Source of the DNA: Cerasicoccus sp. TK19100
GTDB taxonomy: Bacteria > Verrucomicrobiota > Verrucomicrobiia > Opitutales > Cerasicoccaceae
Assembly (NCBI RefSeq): GCF_027257155.1
Contig: NZ_JAPWDU010000004.1
Coordinates: forward strand, 124,001-188,000
DNA: 64,000 nucleotides
Reading direction: 5' to 3'
The notes under the pieces are model-generated. The model made no database searches. It saw nothing but the letters and a program-made list of their open reading frames with translations, and had not been told where the DNA came from. Within the stretch, counting starts at the first letter, position 1; each line of letters starts with the position of its first letter. The translations under genes were made by a program, and so were the position numbers. Below are positions 17,843 through 26,432 of the stretch, piece by piece.

Positions 17843-19303
17843 CTAGAGCGCAGGCATGCGCTTGGACCAGTCGTGTTGCTGCTCGTAAGCATGAGCGATG
17901 GCGAGCATCTCGGCCTCCTCAAAAGCCTTACCAATGATCTGCAGACCGATTGGCAAACCTCCCGAAGTGAAACCACAGGGCACGCTTACCCCGGGCAAAC
18001 CGGCCAGGTTCACATTGATCGTGAAGATGTCCGAGAGATACATCGAGAGCGGATCATCGGTCTTCTCGCCGGCCTTAAATGCGGCCGTTGGCGAGGTGGG
18101 CGTCAGCAGCGCGTCGCACTTTTCAAAGGCCGCATTGAAGTCGTTGCGGATGATCGTGCGCGCCTTTTGCGCCTTCAAATAATAGGCGTCGTAATAACCA
18201 CTCGAAAGCACGTAGGCACCCAGGATGATGCGACGCTTTACCTCCGCACCAAAACCTTCTGCACGACTCTTGTAGTAAACATCGATCGCGTCCTTCGCCT
18301 TCTGGCTGCGGTGGCCGTAGCGAATGCCATCGTAGCGGGAGAGATTCGAGGACGCCTCCGCGGGTGCCAGGATGTAGTAAACCGGCACGGCGAGTTCGGT
18401 GGTCGGCAGGCTGACTTCCACGATCTCGTGGCCCATGCTTTCGTAGGACTTGATCGCTGCGTCAATCGCCGCGCGCACCTCCGGATCGAGGCCTTCACCA
18501 AAGTATTCCTTGGGCACGCCAAGACGCCATTTTTTGTCGGTCTTGAGCGCGGCGCGGTAATCCGGAACCGGTGTATTGATCGAGGTCGAGTCACGGCGGT
18601 CGTGGCCGACTATGCCCTGCAGCAGCAGCGCGGCGTCTTCCACAGTTTTGGCAAACGGACCGATCTGGTCCAGCGACGAGGCAAAGGCGATCAGTCCGTA
18701 GCGCGACACCAGGCCGTAGGTCGGCTTCATGCCCACACAGCCACAAAGCGACGCCGGCTGACGAATCGAGCCACCGGTGTCACTGCCCAGCGTAAACGGC
18801 GCTTCGCCGGCGGCCACTGCGGCGGCGCTGCCCCCCGAGCTACCGCCCGGAATGCGCTCCAGATCCCACGGATTGCAGGTGCGCGCAAAGCCACTGTTCT
18901 CCGTGGAGGAGCCCATGGCAAATTCGTCCAAATTCAGTCGGCCAAAGAGCACTGCCCCCTGGCGCTTGAGCAGCTCGGTAACGTGCGCATCGTAGGGCGA
19001 AACAAAGTCCTTCAGCATGTTGCTCGACGCCGTCAGCGGTTGGTCCTTGACTGCGATCACGTCCTTGAGCGCCACCGGAATGCCGTCCAGCGGGCCGACC
19101 GCGAGGCCATCCATCCGGCGCTTGTCGGCCGCATCGGCTTGGAGCAGCGCATCATCGCGATCAAATGAATTAAAAGCGCGCACCTTGCCATCGACATTGT
19201 CGATGCGCGACAGGTAGGCGGCCATGATTTCTTTGGAGCTGACTTCGCCCTTGCTCAGCATATCGCTCAGCGCGGCGGCGGTTTGTTCGTAAATTTCTGC
19301 CAT
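17843..19303 (-). CDS. gatA: Glutamyl-tRNA(Gln) amidotransferase subunit A
   Basis: 486 residues, amidase-signature family. The Ser-cisSer-Lys triad is K80 ('VALKDVI'), S155 ('GGSSGGSAAAVA') and S179 ('SDTGGSIRQPAS'). With GatB and GatC it converts Glu-tRNA(Gln) (or Asp-tRNA(Asn)) to the amide form; GatA releases ammonia from glutamine. Its ATG is 5 bases after the gatC stop, so gatCA is an operon; gatB is not in the window. Confidence 0.97.
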   Translation of the reverse strand: MAEIYEQTAAALSDMLSKGEVSSKEIMAAYLSRIDNVDGKVRAFNSFDRDDALLQADAADKRRMDGLAVGPLDGIPVALKDVIAVKDQPLTASSNMLKDFVSPYDAHVTELLKRQGAVLFGRLNLDEFAMGSSTENSGFARTCNPWDLERIPGGSSGGSAAAVAAGEAPFTLGSDTGGSIRQPASLCGCVGMKPTYGLVSRYGLIAFASSLDQIGPFAKTVEDAALLLQGIVGHDRRDSTSINTPVPDYRAALKTDKKWRLGVPKEYFGEGLDPEVRAAIDAAIKSYESMGHEIVEVSLPTTELAVPVYYILAPAEASSNLSRYDGIRYGHRSQKAKDAIDVYYKSRAEGFGAEVKRRIILGAYVLSSGYYDAYYLKAQKARTIIRNDFNAAFEKCDALLTPTSPTAAFKAGEKTDDPLSMYLSDIFTINVNLAGLPGVSVPCGFTSGGLPIGLQIIGKAFEEAEMLAIAHAYEQQHDWSKRMPAL

Positions 19304-19308
19304 GGCGG

Positions 19309-19596
19309 TTACTCCACTACCTTCGGTACGACGACTTGGTTTTCGCGGGCGGCGGGCGCGTTGCGCAGCGCTTCCTCCGGCGTGAAGCCGGGCTGCGGCT
19401 CATCCTCATCGAGCACATTGCTCAACGGAAAGGAGTGCGCCGTGGGCTCGACGTCGTCCAGATTGAGCGCGTTGAGCTTTTCCATGTGCTCCAGCACCTG
19501 CCCGAGCTGCGCCGCGTAGGTTTGCTTTTCTTCGTCGGAAAGATCCAGCCGCGCGAGCTTGGCGACTTTGTCGATGTCTATTTCGGTGTGGGCCAT
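19309..19596 (-). CDS. gatC: Glutamyl-tRNA(Gln) amidotransferase subunit C
   Basis: 95 residues, typical length. GatC hallmarks are 'VAKLARLDLSDEEKQTYAAQ', 'LNALNLDDVEPTAH' and the conserved end region 'EALRNAP'. GatC clamps GatA and GatB together. First gene of gatCA. Confidence 0.97.
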   Translation of the reverse strand: MAHTEIDIDKVAKLARLDLSDEEKQTYAAQLGQVLEHMEKLNALNLDDVEPTAHSFPLSNVLDEDEPQPGFTPEEALRNAPAARENQVVVPKVVE

Positions 19597-19625
19597 GATG
19601 AAGTCAGTGTTCTGTCTTCCGGGGT

Positions 19626-20195
19626 CTAGTCCAGAGCATTCTTTTTGAACAAACTTAATTTATCTAGTTCGGAATCAGTGATAATCGACCGTGGAATCGA
19701 AAACAATCGCGCACCAGCCTCCGTAGTCAGGAAGAGGTAGTTATTCGTTATCAGAAATTTGCCAAGCACACGCCATTGATACGCGTGCGTCTCGACCGGA
19801 TTCTTAATCTCGATGGAGCTTGAATCGGCAGTAACTGCAATTTGCTCATATCGCTCCATGGGCCCTTTTTCAAAATCTTGGCGCAGCGACTGAATAAACC
19901 GTTGCTCCCAGAATGCGCATAAGCCCCAGCCGACCCCAACCGCAATCCCACCAAGAATCAAAAGCATCGTGACTTGATGGAATAGCTCATATGAGACACC
20001 TGCAACGATGGTATGTCCATTGGTGCCCCAATCATTCAGAAAACCAAATATAACGAACAATATCACAATGACAAGACCTCGGAAGATTCTCCGTAATTGC
20101 TTCACCTTTGGAGATTGCTTCAGGAACTCACAATGCGCCTCATAAGCCATATTCGGGTCACTGCTAAAACAAAATCTGACGTGTTCCATGCTCAT
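19626..20195 (-). CDS. YcxB-like membrane protein
   Basis: 189 residues from the ATG at 20195 (MSMEHVRFCFSSDPNMAY). The frame continues upstream to 20360, but that stretch contains the terminator of the next gene. Two transmembrane helices (about 40-60 and 75-97) are followed by a domain of YcxB type: 'IEIKNPVETHAYQWRVLGKF', then 'NNYLFLTTEAGARLFSIPRS'. Function of the family is unknown. Base composition is visibly more A+T-rich than the flanking genes, hinting at a later arrival. Confidence 0.65.
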   Translation of the reverse strand: MSMEHVRFCFSSDPNMAYEAHCEFLKQSPKVKQLRRIFRGLVIVILFVIFGFLNDWGTNGHTIVAGVSYELFHQVTMLLILGGIAVGVGWGLCAFWEQRFIQSLRQDFEKGPMERYEQIAVTADSSSIEIKNPVETHAYQWRVLGKFLITNNYLFLTTEAGARLFSIPRSIITDSELDKLSLFKKNALD

Positions 20196-20340
20196 TGACG
20201 ATCCAATCGTAAATAAAGGTCTTCCATCACCTAACACGCTGAGGGCCATGATGAAAGGGCACAATAGAATCAGGCGATAAGGCTCTGTCGAGTAAGTATT
20301 TGGCGAGGCCGTGACAACCGGCCAAAGAAAAGCCCCCGGA

Positions 20341-20370
20341 ATCAACCGAGGGCTCGTCAAATGATTTTCT
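20341..20370 (-). terminator. Terminator after DUF2383-like gene
   Basis: Read on the minus strand, AGCCCTCGG and CCGGGGGCT pair with one mismatch around a 6-base loop, followed by TTTTCTTT. It sits 9 bases after the stop at 20379. Confidence 0.8.
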
Positions 20371-20378
20371 GCCGTGGG

Positions 20379-20843
20379 CTAGGCTTTGATGGCCTCTAAC
20401 TCGCGAATGGACTGATCCACGTGCATGTTGAGCTGGCTGAGCAAGTCCGTGGTGTGGCCGTCGGTCTTGCACTCTTCCTTGGTTTCCACGATCAGATCCT
20501 GCAGCTCATTTTCGCCGCGAAGGCATTCCTTAACGACTGCCTCGACATCCTTGCCGCTCACGATTTCGCGGAGCTTGAGCATGCCGCGGTGGATCGCGCC
20601 ACGGAAGGTGCCGCTATCCTCGCCGTCTTCGCCGATGTCGCGCAAACGGTTGGAAAGGCGTTGCGAGAGGATGACTCGCTCGGCGGCACGCGCCTTGAAC
20701 TGCTTCGCGAGGATCGTGTTTTCCTCCTCGATGGAGTCAGCTGCGCTTTCGTAGCCGCTGATCGAGTCGTTGCAGTATTCGGTGATCTGTTTCAGATTGT
20801 CGGCAAGTTTGGATTTTACGGATGACATATACTTATCTTTCAT
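20379..20843 (-). CDS. DUF2383-type four-helix-bundle stress protein
   Basis: 154 residues (149 from the second ATG at 20828). All-helical and charged, with 'LKQITEYCNDSISGYESAAD', 'FKARAAERVILSQRLSNRL' and 'LRGENELQDLIVETKEECK', which fit the PA2169/DUF2383 ferritin-like family. No role is established; the family often sits with general-stress genes. It follows a YciF-like gene by 27 bases and ends in a clear terminator, so the two form a small operon. Confidence 0.75.
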   Translation of the reverse strand: MKDKYMSSVKSKLADNLKQITEYCNDSISGYESAADSIEEENTILAKQFKARAAERVILSQRLSNRLRDIGEDGEDSGTFRGAIHRGMLKLREIVSGKDVEAVVKECLRGENELQDLIVETKEECKTDGHTTDLLSQLNMHVDQSIRELEAIKA

Positions 20844-20870
20844 TTGAGTTAAAGTGAGGTTTGGCGCGAA

Positions 20871-21371
20871 TTAGCTGGCCGCTTCTTCGTGCAGGCCCTT
20901 GGAGAACATTCCGCCATCGGCCATCTTGTTAAGCTCGTCGCTGGCGTCGTTTTCCTGGCTAAGGTTTTCCTTGAGGAGCTTCACGTCCTCGTCGTGACCG
21001 AGGGCCTTAGCCATCGAAATTGCGGTTGTGTAGGCGGCGATTTCGTAGTGCTCAATGCGGTAAGCATTGGCCACGAGGTGGGCGTCGATGATCTCGCTGT
21101 CGCCGTGGGTATCGAGGGCCTCCTTACCTTCGCGAATCAGACCCTTCATCGCGTGGCAGGCGTGACCACCGGGCTTCACACCAGCGTAGCGATCAAAAAT
21201 CTTTTCCAGGCGCTCCTTCTGGCCCTTGGTTTCTTCGAGGTGGTCGCCGAACGCCTTCTTCAAATCGTTGTCGCGGGCTTTCCAGGAAACCTGATGGAGA
21301 AAGTCCACCAGCTGCGTTTCGGCACTATAAATGTCTTGGAGTTGTTCTTGATACAGTTCTTCTAGGTTCAT
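20871..21371 (-). CDS. YciF/DUF892 ferritin-like protein
   Basis: 166 residues, normal for the family. 'LYQEQLQDIYSAETQL' opens helix 1; 'HLEETKGQKERLEKIF' and 'ANAYRIEHYEIAAYTT' carry the Glu/His residues that could form a di-iron site. YciE/YciF proteins are induced by osmotic and general stress; catalysis is unproven. First gene of a two-gene operon with the DUF2383-like gene. Confidence 0.9.
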   Translation of the reverse strand: MNLEELYQEQLQDIYSAETQLVDFLHQVSWKARDNDLKKAFGDHLEETKGQKERLEKIFDRYAGVKPGGHACHAMKGLIREGKEALDTHGDSEIIDAHLVANAYRIEHYEIAAYTTAISMAKALGHDEDVKLLKENLSQENDASDELNKMADGGMFSKGLHEEAAS

Positions 21372-21498
21372 AACTCTGAGTAGGGTTTGTGGTTGATTAA
21401 TTGCCCCTACCTAGTTGCAACCGCGATGCCAATTGGCCCTACCAATCCAGTAACCCTTTAACCCAGAGCGAGATACAGCTTTTCAAAGAAATCCACCA

Positions 21499-21533
21499 AC
21501 AAAGAACCCCTGCATGATGCAATCATACAAGGG
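21499..21533 (-). terminator. Terminator after pheT
   Basis: On the minus strand CCCTTGTATGAT pairs with ATCATGCAGGGG (12 bp including three G-T pairs) around a 3-base loop and runs into TTCTTTGTT. It lies ~60 bases past the pheT stop. Confidence 0.65.
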
Positions 21534-21592
21534 TCCAGATAGTTGAAATTTGCAGTGGCACCGTAGCCACTCAACCAATGCCTCAATGGTTA

Positions 21593-24022
21593 TTATCCGC
21601 GCACTTCGTAGCCGGCCTCTTTCATCGCTTTTTGAACGGCGTCGAAGGCGGAGTTTACCTCCTTATCCTTGAGCGTGCGCTCAGGGCTACGGTAGCGAAT
21701 GCTGAAGGCCAGGCTCTTCTTGCCCTCGGGCAGACCCGTGCCCGTGTAAACATCGAACACTTCCACGGCCTCCACGCCAAAGGCGCCGGCGGTGGATTTG
21801 TCTGCGGCCTTGGCCAATGCTTTGCGAACATCTTCCGCGGGCAAGGCAGCATCGACCACCAGTGCGAGGTCCTTCTCGCTGCCCGGATAATCACTGAAGC
21901 CTTGGAAACGCGTTGCCTTGTCGGACTTCGGTTGACGCGCGGCGAGGAAAAGGATTTCGCCACCGAGCCACAGGCCGTCGACCTCCATTGCCTTGAGCAT
22001 CTGCATGTCCAACAGGCCGGCGCGGACCATCGACTGGCCCTTGAACCAGCAACCGGCACCGCCGCTCTGACCAGCTTGCCACGCGGGGTGATCCGTCGTA
22101 TCCCACTGCGGCGTCTTGAAGCCACCGAGGCCGAGCAAATTCTCAACCATGGCCTTCGCCGAATAGAAATCCGGAGCGCCGCGCTCGCGCCACTGGCGTC
22201 CTTCGCCATCCGCACGCCAGAGGAAGGCAATGCTCGCGATTTCAAAAATTTCGCCTTCGCCCCAACGGAACACGCGGCCCGTCTCGAAGAAGCGCGTTGG
22301 TGAATTGCCGCGGCTTTGGTTGAGCTGCGCAGCCTTGACCAAGCCCGGGATCAGCGATGCGCGCAGGTGGCCCATCTCCGAAGTCAGCGGATTGGCCAGT
22401 TTGAGGTTCGGGTATTGATCGCCGTATTCAAAGGCACCCAGCTGATCGCCGTCGACCAGCGTGTAGTGCGAGCACTCGGCAAAGCCATTTGAAGCCAGGA
22501 AATTGGCAGTGAGGCGATTATACTTGGCCAGTGGCGCATCGTCGCGGGTGAGGCCCGTTGCCTTAACTGCGCCTTCGGGGATCTTCGCCGTGCCGTAGAG
22601 GCGGACGAATTCTTCCACTAGGTCGATCGGGCGATCCACCTCCGGGCGGAAGCTCGGAACGGTCACTTGCCAGGCAACGCCTTCACTTTGCGATGCAGAG
22701 TCACTTTGCACGACAAAGCCCAAGCGTTTAAAAGCCGACTCGATCTCGGCGTCCTTCACGGTGAAGCCGCAGACCTGGCGCACGTAATCACCGGTGATGT
22801 CGATGGTGCGGTCGCCACGCGGCGGCTCGCCAACAACGATTGGATCGCCGACGACTTCGCCTCCGGCAACTTCGAGAATCAAATCGATCGCGCGCTTGGC
22901 GGCATACTCGACACCTGCCGGATCAACATCGCGCGTGAAGCGGTGCGAGCTGTCGGAAAAGAGATTCAGGCGGCGTGTGGTCCAACGCACGGAGCCCGGC
23001 TGGAACCACGCGCTTTCGAGCACGATATCCACCGTGTTGTCGTCGACTTCCGCATCAAGGCTGCCCATGACACCGGCCACGACCAGCGGGCGCTTGGCAT
23101 CGGCAATGACCATCATCTGCTCGCTCAGCTTACGCTCCTTTTCGTCGAGCGTGGTGATCGGCTCGCCTTCCTTGGCTTGGCGAACGATGATCTTGCCACC
23201 CTTGATTTTACCCGCGTCGAACGCGTGCAGTGGCTGGCCGGTTTCCATCAGCACGTAATTGGTAACGTCCACCACGTTGTTAATCGGGCGCTGGCCAATG
23301 GCGGTCAGTGCCTTCTTCAGCCACTCGGGGCTCTCGGCAATTTTCACGCCCTTAATGCTGCGCGCGGTGTAATACGGGCAGCCATCGGTCGTCACTTCCA
23401 CGCCGCTGATCAGCGCATTGCCCTGACCCGATGCGTCGGAAACTTCCGGCGTTTTCAAATCCTTGCCAAAGTAGGCTGCAAGCTCGCGCGCCACGCCGAT
23501 GTGGCTCAGGCAGTCGCCGCGATTAGCGGTCAGCTCCAGCTCGATGACGGTGTCGCTGTCCTTAAAAATGTCGTTCATCGGCGTGCCGATTTCCGGACGG
23601 TCGGTCAGGATCATCAGGCCGCTGTGGTCATCGCCGAGACCCAGCTCTTTGGCGGAGCACATCATGCCGTTGGACTCAACGCCGCGCAGCTTGCTCTTCT
23701 TGATCTTGAAATCGCCCGGCAGCTTCGCGCCTACCAATGCGACAGGGATGCGGTCGCCCACCTTGTAGTTCGACGCGCCGCAAACGATCTGCGTCGGCTC
23801 GGCGTCGGGGGCAAACTTCACCATGCACACGCCCAGCTTGTCCGCATTGGGGTGCTGCTCGCGGCTCAAGACTTCGCCCACGACAAGGTTGTCGATCTGG
23901 GGCATGCCCTTAGTTTCGACGGACTCCACTTCCAAGCCGATCATCGGCAGGGCCTCGCAGATTTCATCCACGGAGGCGTCGAGATCGACGTAGTTTTTCA
24001 GCCAGTTTAAAGATACTTTCAT
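21593..24022 (-). CDS. pheT: Phenylalanyl-tRNA synthetase beta subunit
   Basis: 809 residues from the ATG at 24022 (MKVSLNWLKNYVDLD), the conserved PheT start; the frame continues upstream to 24133 but that stretch runs into an inverted repeat. Domains: tRNA-binding OB fold ('VVGEVLSREQHPNADKLGVC'), B1/B5 core ('ELTANRGDCLSHIGVAREL'), B3/B4 editing, and a C-terminal anticodon-binding FDX-ACB domain ('DYPGSEKDLALVVD'). It joins PheS in the alpha2-beta2 enzyme charging tRNA-Phe. A short insertion 'QSDSASQSEG' in the B5 region is encoded by a copy of the dispersed palindrome (22685-22709). Separated from pheS by a GxxExxY gene. Confidence 0.97.
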   Translation of the reverse strand: MKVSLNWLKNYVDLDASVDEICEALPMIGLEVESVETKGMPQIDNLVVGEVLSREQHPNADKLGVCMVKFAPDAEPTQIVCGASNYKVGDRIPVALVGAKLPGDFKIKKSKLRGVESNGMMCSAKELGLGDDHSGLMILTDRPEIGTPMNDIFKDSDTVIELELTANRGDCLSHIGVARELAAYFGKDLKTPEVSDASGQGNALISGVEVTTDGCPYYTARSIKGVKIAESPEWLKKALTAIGQRPINNVVDVTNYVLMETGQPLHAFDAGKIKGGKIIVRQAKEGEPITTLDEKERKLSEQMMVIADAKRPLVVAGVMGSLDAEVDDNTVDIVLESAWFQPGSVRWTTRRLNLFSDSSHRFTRDVDPAGVEYAAKRAIDLILEVAGGEVVGDPIVVGEPPRGDRTIDITGDYVRQVCGFTVKDAEIESAFKRLGFVVQSDSASQSEGVAWQVTVPSFRPEVDRPIDLVEEFVRLYGTAKIPEGAVKATGLTRDDAPLAKYNRLTANFLASNGFAECSHYTLVDGDQLGAFEYGDQYPNLKLANPLTSEMGHLRASLIPGLVKAAQLNQSRGNSPTRFFETGRVFRWGEGEIFEIASIAFLWRADGEGRQWRERGAPDFYSAKAMVENLLGLGGFKTPQWDTTDHPAWQAGQSGGAGCWFKGQSMVRAGLLDMQMLKAMEVDGLWLGGEILFLAARQPKSDKATRFQGFSDYPGSEKDLALVVDAALPAEDVRKALAKAADKSTAGAFGVEAVEVFDVYTGTGLPEGKKSLAFSIRYRSPERTLKDKEVNSAFDAVQKAMKEAGYEVRG
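22685..22709. repeat. Palindrome copy 2 in pheT
   Basis: ACTTTGC-GAT-GCAGAGT (one arm mismatch) followed at once by another ACTTTGC half. It encodes a serine-rich stretch in the B5 domain. Confidence 0.7.
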
Positions 24023-24059
24023 GGGAAAATTGTTGGGTGCAAGAGGCAGGTGAAAATTG

Positions 24060-24525
24060 TTGAACAGAAGGCAGCAAAGAAAGCAAAGGACATCAATCTG
24101 CTGAACCAGGCAGCAGCATCCGATGAATATCATCGGTAAGTTTGACGGAATTGAAATTCATGATCAGCCCTAAGGGAACATCCAGTAACTTCATGTAGCT
24201 CATGAGTTGTGCCCTGTGGATTGGTAAAATTTTTTCAACCGCTTTTAATTCAATGAGTAGGCAGCTTTCGATTAAAACATCGTAACGCAAAGGCTCCTCG
24301 AAAGTGAGGTCTTTGTAAGAAATACGCACGGGCTGCTGAGAGTCCCAGCGAATGCCCTGTAACGTAAGCTCATGTGCAAAGCACTTTTCATAAATGGACT
24401 CAATCAAGCCAGGCCCCTTGTCGCGATGAACTTCAATGCCCGCTCCAATCGCCAGCTTGCTTAATTCATTCGCCCTTTGATATTTCGGATGCACCGCTTT
24501 GCTTTCTTTGCTACCTTCTGTTCAA
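24060..24525. mobile_element. GxxExxY gene framed by 29-bp inverted repeats
   Basis: Left arm 24060-24088 begins TTGAACAGAAGGCAGCAAAG; right arm 24497-24525 is its reverse complement with 1 mismatch in 29. Similarity extends outward another ~12 bases (AGGT...TTG). Only the GxxExxY gene lies inside. The unit sits in the pheS-pheT gap, starting ~14 bases past the pheS stop. Mobility is inferred from structure only; no transposase is present. Confidence 0.6.
24093..24494 (-). CDS. GxxExxY protein (PDDEXK_3 type)
   Basis: 133 residues from a GTG start. The family motif is 'GPGLIESIYEKCF' (G-x-x-E-x-x-Y), followed by 'EEPLRYDVLIESCLLIELKA' with the D...ExK residues of a PD-(D/E)XK nuclease-like fold, then 'MKLLDVPLGLIMNFNSVKL'. 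No activity is established for the family. It is A+T-richer than its neighbours and lies between the two halves of an essential operon, framed by inverted repeats. The right repeat directly precedes the start codon and supplies the only purine-rich stretch that could serve as ribosome binding site. Confidence 0.85.
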   Translation of the reverse strand: MHPKYQRANELSKLAIGAGIEVHRDKGPGLIESIYEKCFAHELTLQGIRWDSQQPVRISYKDLTFEEPLRYDVLIESCLLIELKAVEKILPIHRAQLMSYMKLLDVPLGLIMNFNSVKLTDDIHRMLLPGSAD

Positions 24526-24538
24526 AAACAAGTTCTAC

Positions 24539-25579
24539 CTACGCGAACTGACGCAGGAAGCGGAGGTCGTTGTTGTAGAAGTGGCGAATGTCGTCGATGC
24601 CGTGTATAATCATGGCTATGCGCTCGACGCCCATACCGAATGCGAAGCCGGTCCACTTGTTCGGGTTGATGCCGACGGCGTCGAAGACCTTGGGGTCGAC
24701 CATGCCGCAGCCGCCGAGCTCGATCCACTGGTTCGAGAGCTTGCCGAGGTTGGGGGTCATCATATCGAGCTCGAAGGACGGCTCGGTGAACGGGAAAAAG
24801 CTCGGGCGCAGGCGGACCTTGGAGCCCTTGCCAAAGATTTCCGCCACGAAGTAATCCAACACCGCCTTGAGGTCCTTGATCGTTACCTCACGGTCGACGT
24901 AAAGGCCCTCGCACTGGTGGAAGTTCGCGCTGTGCGTGGCGTCGGTGGTGTCGCGGCGGAACACGCGGCCGGGCGAGATAATGCGCAGCGGCGGCTTCTC
25001 GGCGAGCATCGTGCGGATCTGCACCGTGGAGGTGTGCGAGCGCAGAATGTAACGCTCGTCGCCGTGCTTGGTCACGTTGCCCAGCTTGGCACCCTCGGGC
25101 ATGAAAAGCGTGTCCTGCTCATCGCGGGCGGGGTGGTCCTCAGGCGTGTTCAACGCGTCAAAACAGAACCACTCGCTCTCGACCTCGGGGCCTTCGGCCA
25201 CGGTGAAGCCGATCTTGCGGAACACGTCGTCCATCAGGCGGCGGGTCTGCGTCAGCGGGTGCAGCAGGCCGGCGGTCGGGTCCGGGCTGGGCAGCGTGGG
25301 GTCGATCGGCGGGCCAATGCGGGCCGCGAGCTCGAGCTCCTCCAGCTTGGCGAGGGCCTGCTCGTAGAGGGCCTCGATCTGCACTTTATATTCGTTGATG
25401 ATCTTGCCCATGGCGGGGCGGTCTTCCTTGGGCACATCTTTCATGCCTTTGAGGATGTCCGTCAGCTTGCCTTTGGGACCAGAAATAGTGGCCTTAAACG
25501 CCTCGAAATCCGGTCGCTTGGCGATGCCGGGGATGGCGCTTTCGACTTCAGTGAGAATTGCCTGGAGTTGTTCCTTCAT
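24539..25579 (-). CDS. pheS: Phenylalanyl-tRNA synthetase alpha subunit
   Basis: 346 residues from the ATG at 25579 (MKEQLQAILTEVE); the frame is open to 25612 but the first 11 residues overlap the terminator side and look non-native. An N-terminal coiled coil is followed by the class II catalytic core: motif 2 'ILRSHTSTVQIRTM', 'CEGLYVD', 'FPFTEPS' and motif 3 'GMGVERIAM'. Catalyses Phe-tRNA formation with PheT. Lies downstream of rpmI-rplT after a terminator. Confidence 0.97.
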   Translation of the reverse strand: MKEQLQAILTEVESAIPGIAKRPDFEAFKATISGPKGKLTDILKGMKDVPKEDRPAMGKIINEYKVQIEALYEQALAKLEELELAARIGPPIDPTLPSPDPTAGLLHPLTQTRRLMDDVFRKIGFTVAEGPEVESEWFCFDALNTPEDHPARDEQDTLFMPEGAKLGNVTKHGDERYILRSHTSTVQIRTMLAEKPPLRIISPGRVFRRDTTDATHSANFHQCEGLYVDREVTIKDLKAVLDYFVAEIFGKGSKVRLRPSFFPFTEPSFELDMMTPNLGKLSNQWIELGGCGMVDPKVFDAVGINPNKWTGFAFGMGVERIAMIIHGIDDIRHFYNNDLRFLRQFA

Positions 25580-25610
25580 GAGGGTTTGCGGTTTGCGCTG
25601 ATTGCGCGGC

Positions 25611-25639
25611 AAAGAAAAAGGCGGCCATCGTTGGCCGCC
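25611..25639 (-). terminator. Terminator between rplT and pheS
   Basis: On the minus strand GGCGGCCA / TGGCCGCC pairs over a 4-base loop, then TTTTTC. It should end or attenuate the rpmI-rplT message before pheS. Confidence 0.85.
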
Positions 25640-25685
25640 TCCGTAAATTCGTCAAGCAGGGACATCCCTACTCTGGTGGGTTTCT

Positions 25686-26063
25686 TTACTCAGCCTTGGA
25701 AGCCTTGTCCGCGAGAGCGGCCTTGGCCTTCTCTACCAGAGAGGCAAACGCGGCTTCGTCGTGGATCGCCATTTCGCTGATGGCCTTGCGGTCGAGACCG
25801 ATCTCGGCAGCCTTGAGGCCTTCCATGAGGCGGCTGTAAGAGATGTCCAGCGGACGGCAGGCAGCGTTGATGCGAACGATCCAGAGTTGACGGAACTCGG
25901 ACTTCTTTTTGCGGCGGTCGCGGTAAGCGAACTTACCGGAGCGTGAAACGGCATCCTTCGCGTAACGATAGAGACGCGACTTGTTGCCGAAATAACCCTT
26001 AGCCTGCTTCAGCTTACGCTTACGACGGGCGCGGGTGGCGGGTGCATTGGTTGCTCGTGGCAT
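25686..26063 (-). CDS. rplT: 50S ribosomal protein L20
   Basis: 125 residues, highly basic. The L20 pattern is clear: '[20 protein letters not shown]', '[20 protein letters not shown]' and '[19 protein letters not shown]'. It binds 23S rRNA early in 50S assembly and in other bacteria represses its own operon. Follows rpmI by 85 bases. infC, its usual partner, is not adjacent. Confidence 0.98.
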   Translation of the reverse strand: MPRATNAPATRARRKRKLKQAKGYFGNKSRLYRYAKDAVSRSGKFAYRDRRKKKSEFRQLWIVRINAACRPLDISYSRLMEGLKAAEIGLDRKAISEMAIHDEAAFASLVEKAKAALADKASKAE

Positions 26064-26148
26064 GTTGTGTTATTTCCTTGTGTTTCGTGGGCGGCGAGGT
26101 CGCCTGGGTGTGATTCACCTCGAACGCGCCCGGATTTATCTGTGTTGG

Positions 26149-26343
26149 TTACGCGTGCGGGACACCGTTTAGCATCTGGCGGGCTTGGCCCTCACCGAGG
26201 CTGTGGTCCTGACGCATCGCGCGCTTTTGCTTTTGCGACTTATTACGCAGCAGGTGGCGGTGGTTTGCCTTCCAACGACGAACCTTGCCTGTGCCGGTAA
26301 CCTTGATGCGCTTGGCGATTGCTTTGCGTGTTTTTTGTGCCAT
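26149..26343 (-). CDS. rpmI: 50S ribosomal protein L35
   Basis: 64 residues from the ATG at 26343 (MAQKTRKAIAKRIKVTGTGK). The frame is open further upstream, but the L35 fold begins here. 'KANHRHLLRNKSQKQKRAM' is typical. Upstream, where infC is usual, prmC is found. Confidence 0.96.
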   Translation of the reverse strand: MAQKTRKAIAKRIKVTGTGKVRRWKANHRHLLRNKSQKQKRAMRQDHSLGEGQARQMLNGVPHA

Positions 26344-26432
26344 AAGAATTGTGGAAAAGCCGAAGAAAACACCGGGTTTTCCGGCGTTTGGCAAGGATAA
26401 TTTGGAAAAACCCGTCGCCAGGCGAGGCCGCC

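Noticed and set aside
17873-19168. 431-codon open frame on the plus strand opposite gatA
   Set aside because: Shadow of gatA, which has a complete amidase signature.
20196-20360. N-terminal extension of the YcxB-like gene
   Set aside because: It would run through the terminator of the upstream operon; the ATG at 20195 gives a normal start.
22667-24010. 447-codon open frame on the plus strand opposite pheT
   Set aside because: PheT motifs account for the minus strand; the plus-strand product is His/Arg/Ala-rich without any family pattern.
24023-24133. Upstream extension of pheT
   Set aside because: Cys/Phe-rich residues encoded by the inverted repeat; conserved PheT begins MKVSLNWL at 24022.
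25640-25685. Attenuator peptide or T-box before pheS
   Set aside because: A small AGTAGGGA/TCCCTGCT hairpin is present, but no T-box sequence or Phe-rich leader peptide is visible; the strong hairpin nearby is read as a plain terminator.
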